From: Levilactobacillus koreensis JCM 16448 | GTDB lineage: Bacteria; Bacillota; Bacilli; Lactobacillales; Lactobacillaceae | DNA length: 40,025 nt | NCBI RefSeq assembly: GCF_001435525.1 | Contig: NZ_AZDP01000019.1 | Coordinates: forward strand, 1-40,025 | Reading direction: 5' to 3' | Shown here: piece after piece, positions 1-7,324 of the stretch | Position numbering within the stretch: the first letter of the stretch is position 1 | How the letters are laid out: every line of letters starts with the position of its first letter | Translations under genes and position numbers: made by a program | The notes under the pieces: model-generated | The model's input: only the letters and a program-made list of their open reading frames with translations | Told to the model about the DNA's origin: nothing | Database searches by the model: none

Positions 1-10
1 ATTCCTGTCA

Positions 11-80
11 GCCGGAGTGCGGCAAATTGGCACTAATTTAGTGGCGCGAATGCTTACCAATATTGGGACGAGACAGGTAT
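11..80. repeat. Dispersed repeat A, copy 1
   Basis: About 70 bases here match, as reverse complement, bases 14866-14935, with only scattered substitutions. Shared blocks include GCCGGAGTGCGGCAAATT and GGGACGAGACAGGTA. The centre holds a short inverted repeat CACTA/TAGTG that is present in both copies. Neither copy carries a convincing reading frame and both are intergenic. The function is unknown. Confidence 0.75.
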
Positions 81-244
81 TTCATTTTTCAACCTTTAGG
101 CACTAACTGCGACCCCGCCTTACCGATTGAAAAATATGGACTTACGTCACCTGTTTATGGCGATAATTATTTTGTTAGTCTAGTATTTAGACCGCAACAT
201 TTACTAGGTGCTAGGCTAAGACCAGATTCAATTCAGCCCAAAAT

Positions 245-291
245 AAAACGCACGGTAGAACCTCCGATGGTTTCTACCGTGCGTTTTTATT
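245..291. terminator. Strong bidirectional intrinsic terminator
   Basis: A long stem (AAACGCACGGTAGAA pairing with TTTCTACCGTGCGTTT around a short loop) is flanked by A-rich and T-rich tracts on both sides. It can therefore end transcripts on either strand. On the - strand it lies directly downstream of the small membrane gene at 343-579. On the + strand it would end a transcript entering from outside the window. Confidence 0.85.
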
Positions 292-342
292 TGTGATCGG
301 TGCACTCACTAATGAGCCCGTCATCCACCGTCACTTATGTAC

Positions 343-579
343 TTACCGTGACCGATAATCGTAAATCACTTCTACCAAATCAACCAGCAAGAATGCCACG
401 ATGAGACCACCTACTGATTGTAAAAACAAGACCCCGTAGTCCCGCCAAAACAGCTGCCCCTGAACGAAGAAATCCACAGCGGCCTTGACCAGGAATACCG
501 GTACCAACAAACAGATAAAAACCCCTAACAGGTCAACCGTCTGATGAACCTTCTCCAAAAACACTTCATGTAAATGCAT
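343..579 (-). CDS. Small two-segment membrane protein, function unknown
   Basis: A 78-residue protein with two hydrophobic stretches, roughly residues 16-35 and 48-70, and a short charged tail ending in DYRSR. The start is supported by a GAGGAGG ribosome binding site about 7 bases upstream. The arrangement of two membrane helices and a conserved-looking acidic end (LVDLVEVI) loosely recalls the DUF1622 family of small membrane proteins, but I cannot confirm membership. It is monocistronic: a strong terminator follows it, and an AGGGTAA/TTACCCT inverted repeat lies about 110 bases upstream in the likely promoter region. Confidence 0.7.
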   Translation of the reverse strand: MHLHEVFLEKVHQTVDLLGVFICLLVPVFLVKAAVDFFVQGQLFWRDYGVLFLQSVGGLIVAFLLVDLVEVIYDYRSR

Positions 580-689
580 GACACCATCCTCCTCGATAGT
601 CTCACCACGTGTTCTGACGCTACTCGCTACTGGCCAATTTCGCCGTGACCAAGTAACAATTCAGGGGGTTCCCCAACCTCCTATATTTT

Positions 690-710
690 AGGGTAACATA
701 ACTTTACCCT
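690..710. promoter_or_regulatory. Inverted repeat upstream of the small membrane gene
   Basis: AGGGTAA and TTACCCT are separated by 7 bases, a perfect 7-7-7 inverted repeat. It lies in the AT-rich stretch where the promoter of the 343-579 gene (- strand) would be expected. A dimeric repressor operator is possible, but no regulator can be named. Confidence 0.35.
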
Positions 711-802
711 TAATTACCATGATTATAGACCATCTTTTTGAAATACTTTTCCCATCACCAGTTGGTTCACACTCGCAACTGACGCAACAGCTGACCTAGC
801 AA

Positions 803-842
803 AAAAGCCGCTACGACCTGATTGTCGTGACGACTTTTTCTA
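803..842 (-). terminator. Intrinsic terminator (better on the - strand)
   Basis: A stem of about 11 base pairs (GTCGTCACGAC with GTCGTAGCGGC on the - strand, including G-U pairs) is followed on that strand by six T. On the + strand the same stem has two A-C mismatches, so the - strand reading is favoured. It would stop transcripts running from the oppA/tandem-repeat side. Confidence 0.6.
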
Positions 843-914
843 GAGGGGGTTGGTTTCATTTTACTCGGTGAGTGGCGTCTCTCAGGGCGGACGCTCACTG
901 AGGAGGTAAAGTTT

Positions 915-971
915 GTGAAAATTTTGGGTAAAATCTTTGGTATAGGCCTATTGGGACGACGGTATCTGTAA
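915..971 (+). CDS. Possible 18-residue cationic hydrophobic peptide
   Basis: A perfect AGGAGG at 901-906 stands 8 bases before a GTG codon that opens an 18-codon frame ending in TAA. The product reads MKILGKIFGIGLLGRRYL, which is cationic (K, K, R, R) and otherwise strongly hydrophobic, as in membrane-active or type I toxin-like peptides. An imperfect hairpin at 868-898 ends two bases before the ribosome binding site, so translation could be modulated by RNA structure. The peptide is too short to assign a family. It may equally be a chance frame behind a purine-rich stretch. Confidence 0.35.
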   Translation: MKILGKIFGIGLLGRRYL

Positions 972-1046
972 GATGAGGTGAGCTGTCTGATTTATCTGCT
1001 TAAGCTAGTCTCGGTTTAGGTCGGAAGTTTGTAATGACATTTGCTC

Positions 1047-1368
1047 GACCGTTAAGCCTGGAGTTCTCAGGCTATATTCCTATTCTGGCAACTTCTGAAA
1101 CGTGCTCCGCGGGGCAGGTCCCTGCGCTCAAACCAGATGGTTCTTTCAGCTGATACTGTCTTAGACCGTTAAGCTTGGCATCCGCATTTTGTATCCCTAT
1201 TCTGGCGACTTCCGAAACGTGCTCCGCGGGGCAGGTCCCTGCGCTCAAACCAGATAGTTCTTTCAGTCGATACCGTCTTAGACCGCTAAGCTTGGCATCC
1301 ACATTTTACATCCCTAGTCTGGCGACTTCCGAAACGTGCTCCGCGGGGCAGGTCCCTGCGCTTAACCC
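1047..1368. repeat. Tandem array of 117-bp units (about 2.75 copies)
   Basis: Three units begin at 1047, 1164 and 1281 with GACCGYTAAGCYTGG and share the block GAAACGTGCTCCGCGGGGCA followed by GGTCCCTGCGC. The period is 117 bases, a multiple of 3, so long frames stay open on both strands as a by-product. The third unit breaks off into CGCTTAACCC and the hairpin at 1369-1410. The blocks AAACGTGC, CC, GGCAG and CGCTTAACCC align with the inner part of dispersed repeat C (8033-8207), so the array looks like local amplification of a related element. Confidence 0.8.
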
Positions 1369-1410
1369 GACAAAGCACTCGACCGGGGGAACCCGGTCAA
1401 GTACTTTGTC
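1369..1410. repeat. Long hairpin closing the tandem array
   Basis: GACAAAGCACTCGACCGGG pairs with CCCGGTCAAGTACTTTGTC around a 4-base loop, giving about 19 pairs with two imperfections. It is followed by ACGTTAATGCTCA rather than a T tract, so it is not a standard terminator. The same tail follows a different hairpin in repeat C copy 1 (near 8169-8181), again preceded by CGCTTAACCC. Confidence 0.7.
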
Positions 1411-1448
1411 ACGTTAATGCTCAGGACCTAAGCGCCCCGCTCCGCACT

Positions 1449-3059
1449 CTATTTCCAATAAGCATACTTATACTGTGCATCACTCATCATCGTATACTTC
1501 AACCCGCCAACGGACTTAGACACTAAGTGGGCCTTGGCTTGTTGGTACAGCGGGACTAAGCCGGCTTGCTTGGTGACGTAGGTGTCGGCTTCCTTCATGA
1601 GCGTCCACCGCTGTTCCGTGGTGTGACTGGCCGTGTCGCTGACCTCGTTCATCAGGTCCGTGAAGTGGGCGTTATTCCACTTGGTGAAGTTGACCGAACT
1701 CGTGCCATCTGCCATTTGCAAGAAGTCCGCTGGGTCCCGGAAATCGGTGGTCCAGCCGTCCAAATCAATGTCGAAGTTCTCAGCGGCACCCTTGGCAATC
1801 TGTTGAGCTAACGGCATCGACTTAATGGTCAATGTCAGACCTGGCATGTACTTCTGGGCTTGTTGTTGGAGGTATTGGGCCGTGTGCTTCTGTTCGTCGG
1901 TGTCGGCCGTCAGGAGTTCCAGACTGGCCTTCTTGATGCCGAGTTCCTTCTTGGCCTCATTCCACAATTTTGTGGCCTTATCTGGATTGTAACTGACCAG
2001 GTTACCCACTTCCTTAGAGAAGTCCTCGCCCGTCTGCGGGTTATTGCCGTCACCGGAAGGAATTAGGCTCTTAGCCGCCGCGGAGCCATCCTGCAAGACG
2101 TTCTTGGTCAACGCGTTTCTGTCGACCACGTAGGAGAAGGCCTGCCGAACCTTGGTGTTGTGTGTCACGGTCCGTTTGTCGTTAAATTCCAGGAACCGCA
2201 TCGAGCTATTCAGCGTGGTCGTCATCTCAGGATTGTTAGCATTTTGCTTGATGTATTGACCGGACAGCGTGGTTTCTTGGACCTTGCCGGACTTGAAGAG
2301 GTTGGATGACGTCCCTGGGTCCTTGACGACCTGCACGTTGATCTTCTTGATTTTGACGTTCTTAGCGTTCCAGTAGTGGTCGTTCTTCACATAGGACCAG
2401 CTATCGTTGGCCCCGCTCCAGCCGACCAACTTGTAGGCGCCCTCGGACATGGTCTTTTCGGAAGAGGTCCCGTACTTGTTGCCGTACTTCTTAAAGAGAT
2501 CCGTCTTCATCGGATAAACGGCCGTCGCCAGGATATCTGGTAACCAAGGTTGGGGCTTCGACAAGGTGATCTGCAAGGTATGCTTGTCTAAGGCCTTCAC
2601 GCCAAATGTCGAGGGATCCTGCTTACCAGCCTGAATGGCGGCGTAATTCTTCACGTACTGTAGCTTGTTTGCGACCTGCGACTTGGATTGTGGATTGACC
2701 TGCCAGTCCATGCTGGTCACAAAGTCTTGCGCGGTCACGGGGTCACCGTTTTGCCATTTCGCGTTCTGCTTGATCTTAAAGGTATAAACGGTGCCGTCCT
2801 TGGTCGGTTTGACCACCTTTTCGGCCACACCAGCGACGACCTTGCCGCTCTCGTTCAACGTATACAGCCCTTCTTCAGTCTGGCCGATCATGCTGGAACT
2901 GTTACTGTCGCCGGAAATAGCCGGGTCGGCCGTGGCGGGATTTCCCACCATCGTGACGTTCAAGGCCTTGTCTGCGCTACTGTGCGCTTCCGTCGTCCCA
3001 CAACCTGCTAAAGCCGCAACTGCTAATAACCCAAATCCTAATCCCAATAATTTTTTCAT
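1449..3059 (-). CDS. oppA: Oligopeptide ABC transporter substrate-binding lipoprotein
   Basis: A 536-residue extracellular solute-binding protein of family 5 (OppA/DppA type), which captures peptides outside the membrane and delivers them to an ABC permease. The N-terminus is a lipoprotein signal with lipobox LAGC at residues 17-20, so Cys20 should be lipidated. The ADPAISGDSNSS, KWQNGDPVTAQDF and DGWTTDFRDPADFLQ stretches are typical of the family, and the length is normal. ATG is preceded by GAGGGG. No permease or ATPase gene is adjacent, so it is an orphan binding protein that presumably serves an Opp system encoded elsewhere. It is controlled by the T-box leader directly upstream, tying expression to charging of one tRNA. 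Confidence 0.93.
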   Translation of the reverse strand: MKKLLGLGFGLLAVAALAGCGTTEAHSSADKALNVTMVGNPATADPAISGDSNSSSMIGQTEEGLYTLNESGKVVAGVAEKVVKPTKDGTVYTFKIKQNAKWQNGDPVTAQDFVTSMDWQVNPQSKSQVANKLQYVKNYAAIQAGKQDPSTFGVKALDKHTLQITLSKPQPWLPDILATAVYPMKTDLFKKYGNKYGTSSEKTMSEGAYKLVGWSGANDSWSYVKNDHYWNAKNVKIKKINVQVVKDPGTSSNLFKSGKVQETTLSGQYIKQNANNPEMTTTLNSSMRFLEFNDKRTVTHNTKVRQAFSYVVDRNALTKNVLQDGSAAAKSLIPSGDGNNPQTGEDFSKEVGNLVSYNPDKATKLWNEAKKELGIKKASLELLTADTDEQKHTAQYLQQQAQKYMPGLTLTIKSMPLAQQIAKGAAENFDIDLDGWTTDFRDPADFLQMADGTSSVNFTKWNNAHFTDLMNEVSDTASHTTEQRWTLMKEADTYVTKQAGLVPLYQQAKAHLVSKSVGGLKYTMMSDAQYKYAYWK

Positions 3060-3084
3060 TTTAATTACCCCTCATTCGTTTTAT

Positions 3085-3345
3085 CTGAATAAAAAAAGCC
3101 AGCCGTCCTCGTTGACCCCCTCAGGTCAACAAGGGCGACTCGCTCGCGGTACCACCTTGTTTTATCTCTCGTGGAGTTGGCGCTGACCAACTCACCGTGC
3201 GGTAATGGGCACGACCCAGTGGCGGCTACTGCATTCACCGGCACGACTACAAGATGCGCTTCGCTTCCCCGTTCATGTTCGGCTCCCATCGTCCCGAACT
3301 CGCTTGGCTGTTGTGGTGAAGTTACTCTTCTTGATAACGTCTGTT
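3085..3345 (-). promoter_or_regulatory. T-box riboswitch leader of oppA
   Basis: Read on the - strand, the leader has an AGAGTAA element near the base of a Stem I (CAAGA/TCTTG base, CTTC/GAAG above). Next come a distal GATG loop region, the canonical T-box AAGGTGGTACCGCG at 3145-3158, and a terminator stem (GTTGACC/GGTCAAC, 3111-3130) followed by seven T at 3091-3097. Uncharged tRNA should pair with the T-box side and prevent termination. The 3' strand of the specifier loop reads CGAAGCGCA. The specifier is therefore GCG (Ala) or CGC (Arg), depending on register; I could not decide. Confidence 0.92.
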
Positions 3346-3358
3346 TGATTGATATTTA

Positions 3359-3386
3359 ATTTATCATCATTCATTTTTAAAGTCAA
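3359..3386 (-). promoter_or_regulatory. Likely promoter of the T-box/oppA transcript
   Basis: On the - strand, TTGACT (3381-3386) and ATAAAT (3359-3364) are separated by 16 bases in an AT-rich context. This places the transcript start close to the T-box Stem I. Confidence 0.55.
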
Positions 3387-3434
3387 TAGTTTTATAAACA
3401 TTCATTTTTATGTATATTTTAGGGATAATTGGTC

Positions 3435-3471
3435 AAAAAAAGAGCTAACCCGCGTCGCCGTAGGTTAACTC
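3435..3471 (-). terminator. Intrinsic terminator after the 92-residue secreted/membrane gene
   Basis: On the - strand GAGTTAACC pairs with GGGTTAGCTC across a GC-rich loop and is followed by seven T. It lies about 50 bases downstream of the stop codon at 3520. Confidence 0.75.
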
Positions 3472-3519
3472 AAATGTATATGCTGTGTTTAAACGTTCAA
3501 AAATCAGCTAAAAAACTTT

Positions 3520-3798
3520 TTATTTATTCATGCCATGCTGATTCTCTTGCTGAGTCGCCGCGGTCGTCGTGGTCTGCCGACTGACCGTCTTGCCCGCCTG
3601 ACTCGTTGTTTTTTGCGTCTTGATCTGAACGTGACCCTTCCCCGTTTGACTGGACAATTTGACCATCGTTTGCCCAGAGGTTGGTTGAACGACAGAATCC
3701 GTCACGGTCGACTGATTGCGCGGTGTCTGAGCGAACAGGAGTCCCCCAGCAACCAGGCCGATCAGCAGGCCGCTGATTCCCCGTGCTCTCTTTTTCAT
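3520..3798 (-). CDS. Small exported or membrane-anchored Thr/Gln-rich protein
   Basis: The internal ATG giving MKKRARGISG is chosen because GGGGAG lies 7 bases before it; a longer reading would have to start at a TTG inside that site. The 92-residue product has a basic N-terminus, one hydrophobic segment (about residues 8-23, ISGLLIGLVAGGLLFA) and a low-complexity tail rich in Thr, Ser, Gln and Lys. This is the pattern of a secreted or N-anchored cell-surface peptide. No family is recognised. It forms a single-gene unit between the oppA T-box and the MFS gene, with its own terminator. Confidence 0.6.
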   Translation of the reverse strand: MKKRARGISGLLIGLVAGGLLFAQTPRNQSTVTDSVVQPTSGQTMVKLSSQTGKGHVQIKTQKTTSQAGKTVSRQTTTTAATQQENQHGMNK

Positions 3799-3872
3799 TT
3801 TGCTTCTCCCCAATTTCCCTAAAAATCCTAGTTGTTACTCTAAACCAATTATACACCCAAACGCAAGCAAAA

Positions 3873-5048
3873 TTATTTGAAAGTTTCGACGTGACGACGG
3901 TTCGTGGAAATGACTAGTCCGTTGAGCCCTAAAATCAACAGGTTTGCGACCGCCGCAATGATAAAGAGCAACGTATAGGAAGAGTTATCGATGACGATCC
4001 CACCAAAGAGCGGCCCGAACGCCCGGCCCATCGACGCCCACGCGTTGGCCATCCCCTGATACTTCCCTTTGACCACGCTGGGCGTTAAACTGTTAACGAT
4101 TGCGGGAATCGCGGGAAAGGCCGTGGCCTCGCCCATGGTTAAAATAATCATGGCGATGACGAAGTGCAGGTAGTCCTTGGCGAAGATCAACGTGACAAAC
4201 GACAACGCCACGAAGAAGATCCCGGCATACACCTGTAAGTAGAGATTGCTGAAGTAGTTGCCGAGCCAGTTTAGCCCGGCCTGGAAAACAACGATCAGGC
4301 CCGCATTTAGCGTCCATAGCAAGCTGTATTCCTTCATCGGAATGCCCATCCCCGTCATGTAAACGGAAAGGTTGGAGACCCACTGCTCGTACATGATCCA
4401 GATAACCACCAGCGACACAAAGAAGGTCCCCATGATTCGCCGGTTGGGCAACGCGATGTGTACGGCCGTCTTCTCTTGCGTGCTGGCCTGCCGGTTCATC
4501 ACGGCCGGGGCCTTGTAGCAGACGACGACCACGATGAAGAAGAACACGAACAGGCTAAACGCGATGCCAAAGAGCAACGTCACGCTCGTTGCGTACACGA
4601 AGCCGACCAGGGCGGTCCCCAAGACGACCCCCAGATTTTGTGCGAAATAAAGCATGTTGAAGATGTAGCGGCCATCGCGGCTGTGAATTGTAGTCCCCAG
4701 TGAGTTGACCATCGTCAGCGTCCAGCCGGAGGCAAACCCCAGGAAGATCAAGGCGATGGGAAATGCCGGCCAGCCATGGTTGACCATCAAGGCCGCCAAG
4801 GTGACCAGCGAGACACAGACCCCGCCGATCGTCAGATAGTACGGGTTCAGTCGGTCAAATAGCCGACCACCCAGAACGCTCCCCAACACATTTGCTAGGG
4901 AGTACAGGAGTAGGATCACCCCAACCGTCGTTAACGACGCCCCCAACCGATTGTGGAGGTAAATCGTCGTTAACGGCCAAATAAAACTCATGCCGATACT
5001 GCTGAATAGAGCGCCCAGTAGTAACCAGCGTAAACGGATCTCTTGCAA
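3873..5048 (-). CDS. MFS transporter (probable drug/metabolite exporter)
   Basis: A 391-residue protein with about 12 hydrophobic segments. A GGRLFDRLNP motif follows helix 2 (about residues 60-69), matching the major facilitator loop signature GxxxDRxG. The start is a TTG preceded by AAGGAGG. The family moves small molecules across the membrane with the proton gradient; the substrate cannot be deduced. It is divergent from the IclR-type regulator at 5424, separated by about 375 bases, so control by that regulator is possible but unproven. Confidence 0.88.
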   Translation of the reverse strand: MQEIRLRWLLLGALFSSIGMSFIWPLTTIYLHNRLGASLTTVGVILLLYSLANVLGSVLGGRLFDRLNPYYLTIGGVCVSLVTLAALMVNHGWPAFPIALIFLGFASGWTLTMVNSLGTTIHSRDGRYIFNMLYFAQNLGVVLGTALVGFVYATSVTLLFGIAFSLFVFFFIVVVVCYKAPAVMNRQASTQEKTAVHIALPNRRIMGTFFVSLVVIWIMYEQWVSNLSVYMTGMGIPMKEYSLLWTLNAGLIVVFQAGLNWLGNYFSNLYLQVYAGIFFVALSFVTLIFAKDYLHFVIAMIILTMGEATAFPAIPAIVNSLTPSVVKGKYQGMANAWASMGRAFGPLFGGIVIDNSSYTLLFIIAAVANLLILGLNGLVISTNRRHVETFK

Positions 5049-5423
5049 CCCGACTCGCCTCCTTGCGATGATGTCACTAAACGTTGAAAGATAGCTTGTG
5101 GTAACACTGGTCGTACTGCGGATTTCAGGGATTACGCCTGTTGTGGGGCCGCTTCAGCCCGGAAGAACACCAGCACACAAGTAGGGGTACACCACCTGAT
5201 AAGCTGCATCTTCCATTACCCACAGAACCATCGACCGACAAAAATATGTATGACGGTTATGCTTGGTCGATGTTCTCTGGTTTGGGGCCTCATACCATTG
5301 CCACGTACCACCAGCATTCACAAAAACTTTCAGCCTTTAGCTACCTAAGATTAAAATTCAATTAGACTTTATCAATTCTATCACTGGACTTCCGGGAACA
5401 CTAGCCCCACTTAGGAGGAAATT
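5049..5423. other. Divergent intergenic region between MFS gene and IclR regulator
   Basis: About 375 bases with no convincing gene. A CATCGACC/GGTCGATG inverted repeat spans about 5228-5274. The right-hand end is AT-rich and probably contains the promoter of the IclR gene. No known riboswitch was recognised. Confidence 0.5.
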
Positions 5424-6134
5424 ATGACTAAACTGATTCAATCCATTCACCGGGCCACCGCCATTTGCCAGTATATCGCTGGTCACCCGGAGACGTCACT
5501 AAAAACGCTGCAGAACGTCTTTCAGTTGCCTAAAACGACTTTATTCGGAATTCTGGCGACACTGACCGCCGATGAGCTACTCTACAAGAATCCCCAGACG
5601 GCGGCCTATTCCTTGGGTCGTGCGGCGCTGGCATTGGCCACCCCACTACCAACTGATCAACTCCTGCTCCTGTTGCGCCCCGAGCTGACGTACCTCGCCA
5701 CTGACCTGAATCTGGCCGTCCACGTCGCCGTTCGCCGCGGCAATGGCGCTCACTACCTAGCTAAAATTGAAGCACCGCACCCCCAGCACGTGTCGGCGGC
5801 CCCGGGGGCAGATGATCCTTTAGCCACTACGGCTGCTGGCAAACTCCTGTTGAGTGCCGCGCCGACTGACTTTCAGCACGATTATTTGGCCACCGTCCCG
5901 ACTGCGGCAGCCCAACGCTTCCGTGCTGAACTCCCAGAGATTACAGCCCGCAACGTGGCATACGACCACGGGGAACAGGCCGACCACATTGGCTGTGTGG
6001 CCGTGGGCTTACGCGACCACCGCGACAAATTGCTGGCGAGCTTAAGTGTGGTGGCTCCCGGGGATGCAACGACCTTGGCGGCTGGCGAAACGGCCCTGCT
6101 GAAATTAGTGAGCCAATTGAAGGAACGGTTGTAA
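5424..6134 (+). CDS. IclR-family transcriptional regulator
   Basis: A 236-residue protein with the IclR layout. An N-terminal winged helix-turn-helix (about residues 5-68, with ETSLKTLQNVFQLPKTTLFGILATL as the helix-turn-helix) is followed by a ligand-binding domain (about 75-236). Within the latter, ATTAAGKLLLS corresponds to the conserved TAxGKAxLA region. ATG follows AGGAGG by 6 bases. Family members are usually repressors or activators of catabolic or transport genes and often act on a divergent neighbour, here the MFS transporter. The effector is unknown. Confidence 0.9.
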   Translation: MTKLIQSIHRATAICQYIAGHPETSLKTLQNVFQLPKTTLFGILATLTADELLYKNPQTAAYSLGRAALALATPLPTDQLLLLLRPELTYLATDLNLAVHVAVRRGNGAHYLAKIEAPHPQHVSAAPGADDPLATTAAGKLLLSAAPTDFQHDYLATVPTAAAQRFRAELPEITARNVAYDHGEQADHIGCVAVGLRDHRDKLLASLSVVAPGDATTLAAGETALLKLVSQLKERL

Positions 6135-6136
6135 CC

Positions 6137-6166
6137 AAAAAGGCCGCCCATTCGCTGGACGACCTT
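6137..6166 (-). terminator. Terminator of the 57-residue membrane gene
   Basis: On the - strand AAGGTCGTCC pairs with GGGCGGCCTT (10 pairs with G-U) and is followed by T5. It begins immediately after the stop codon of the 6167-6340 gene and also lies just beyond the IclR stop codon. Confidence 0.8.
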
Positions 6167-6340
6167 CTACTTATGCTTGTATTTATAATCAATAACGGCG
6201 AGAATCACGGCAAAGAGGCCTAGAACCGTCCACACCCCAATTTTTACCCAGCTCCCACTAGGAAAGCTCCCCAAAAAGCGTAACGCGGCGAAGGCACAAA
6301 GGCCCCACACGAAAAACAGATAGTTGATTATCTTGTTCAC
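6167..6340 (-). CDS. 57-residue two-helix membrane protein
   Basis: A GTG-initiated frame encodes a peptide beginning MNKIINYLFFVWG and ending IDYKYKHK. It has two hydrophobic segments (about residues 5-20 and 32-48) separated by a polar turn and ends in a positively charged tail, so both ends are probably cytoplasmic. AGGGAG lies about 11 bases before GTG, and a good terminator follows the stop at once. Together these support a real monocistronic small gene. The function is unknown. Confidence 0.6.
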   Translation of the reverse strand: MNKIINYLFFVWGLCAFAALRFLGSFPSGSWVKIGVWTVLGLFAVILAVIDYKYKHK

Positions 6341-6424
6341 GGCTCGTTCCGCTCCCTTCTGACACTATCTAAATTATAGCCTTAAAGGGTCAGGGGAACA
6401 ACGACTCGCCCTTCATCACTTGGC

Positions 6425-7177
6425 TTATTGCACGGGCTGGCCGGAATGCTGTTCTAGGCCGCCTGAAACTGGCAAGTTTTCCCCGTTGATGGGGTCGGAC
6501 TCGTCACTGGCCAAGAAATACATGACGCGAGCAATGTCATCGGGCTTGGCGATACGTCTGAGCGGATTGGCCTGTTCAAATTGGGCGACGACCTCCGGTG
6601 GATTGGCCATGAACATTGGTGTCTTGGTCGCGCTCGGGTCGACGTTATTCACGCGAATATTATATTTTCCGTAGTCCAGCGCCATGGCCCGCACGAGATT
6701 GACCACGGCCCCTTTTGCCGCGTTGTAAGCAGCCATGTTGTAGTCGCCACGCAGGCCGGAAATGGACCCGGTGTTAACGATGGTCCCGTGGCCCTGAGCA
6801 ATCATGCCCGGAACAAACGCGCGACTGGTCAGATAGATGGCCTTCACGTCGACTGCCATGATGCGGTCCCACGCGCTTTCTTCAACATCGTGGAGCTCGC
6901 CGGGCACAAAGATACCGGCATTGTTGATGACACTATCGACGGTCCAACCGCGATCACTGATTGCTGCGGCTAGGGCTTGCACCGAAGCGGCCTGACTGAC
7001 ATCGGTCGCGTGAAAGAAGAGGTGCTGGTACCCGGCCTGAGTGAGGTCCGTGACCGTTTGCGTCCCCTTGGCGGCGTTCAAGTCGGCCAATACGACCTGC
7101 CAACCCCGGTGACTAAAAAGTTTGACGGCGCTGAGGCCCATGCCGGACGTAGCGCCAGTAATAACAACTGTTTTCAT
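6425..7177 (-). CDS. Short-chain dehydrogenase/reductase (SDR)
   Basis: A 250-residue classical SDR that uses NAD(P) to oxidise or reduce an alcohol/carbonyl substrate. The cofactor loop is TGATSGMG (residues 7-14), the structural motif is NNAG (85-88), and the catalytic set is Ser138, Tyr151 and Lys155 (YNAAK). The D32 position after the second strand (LADLN) favours NAD(H). ATG follows GGGAGG by 8 bases. The gene is divergent from a flavodoxin-like reductase at 7325, suggesting a redox or detoxification pair. The substrate is unknown. Confidence 0.9.
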   Translation of the reverse strand: MKTVVITGATSGMGLSAVKLFSHRGWQVVLADLNAAKGTQTVTDLTQAGYQHLFFHATDVSQAASVQALAAAISDRGWTVDSVINNAGIFVPGELHDVEESAWDRIMAVDVKAIYLTSRAFVPGMIAQGHGTIVNTGSISGLRGDYNMAAYNAAKGAVVNLVRAMALDYGKYNIRVNNVDPSATKTPMFMANPPEVVAQFEQANPLRRIAKPDDIARVMYFLASDESDPINGENLPVSGGLEQHSGQPVQ

Positions 7178-7204
7178 CTGAAATACCTCCCGTTTAAATC
7201 GGGG

Positions 7205-7221
7205 GTTCGGCCATGCCGAAC
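7205..7221. promoter_or_regulatory. Perfect palindrome in the SDR/flavodoxin divergent region
   Basis: GTTCGGC and GCCGAAC are separated by 3 bases. The site lies 28 bases upstream of the SDR start codon, within its leader or promoter, between two divergent redox genes. It could be an operator or a short hairpin in the leader. Confidence 0.4.
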
Positions 7222-7324
7222 GTTACTGGCCACGACCCCGCATACTATACGACGCCAAGCGAGGGTTGTCAATTGCATTTGCCGGTGGCTTTCCCTAAAC
7301 TGACTCTAAGGAGGAGACCTGACC

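Noticed and set aside
63-296. 77-codon + strand frame at the left edge
   Set aside because: It crosses repeat A and ends inside the bidirectional terminator, has no ribosome binding site and no protein-like composition.
1072-1417. Repetitive frames on both strands across the tandem array (39-residue repeats)
   Set aside because: They stay open only because the 117-bp period is a multiple of three. There is no good ribosome binding site, and both strands are open equally.
3065-3289. 74-codon - strand frame upstream of oppA
   Set aside because: It lies entirely within the T-box leader, whose RNA motifs explain the sequence.
5141-5365. 74-codon + strand frame between MFS and IclR genes
   Set aside because: No ribosome binding site, no domain, and low-complexity composition; treated as intergenic.
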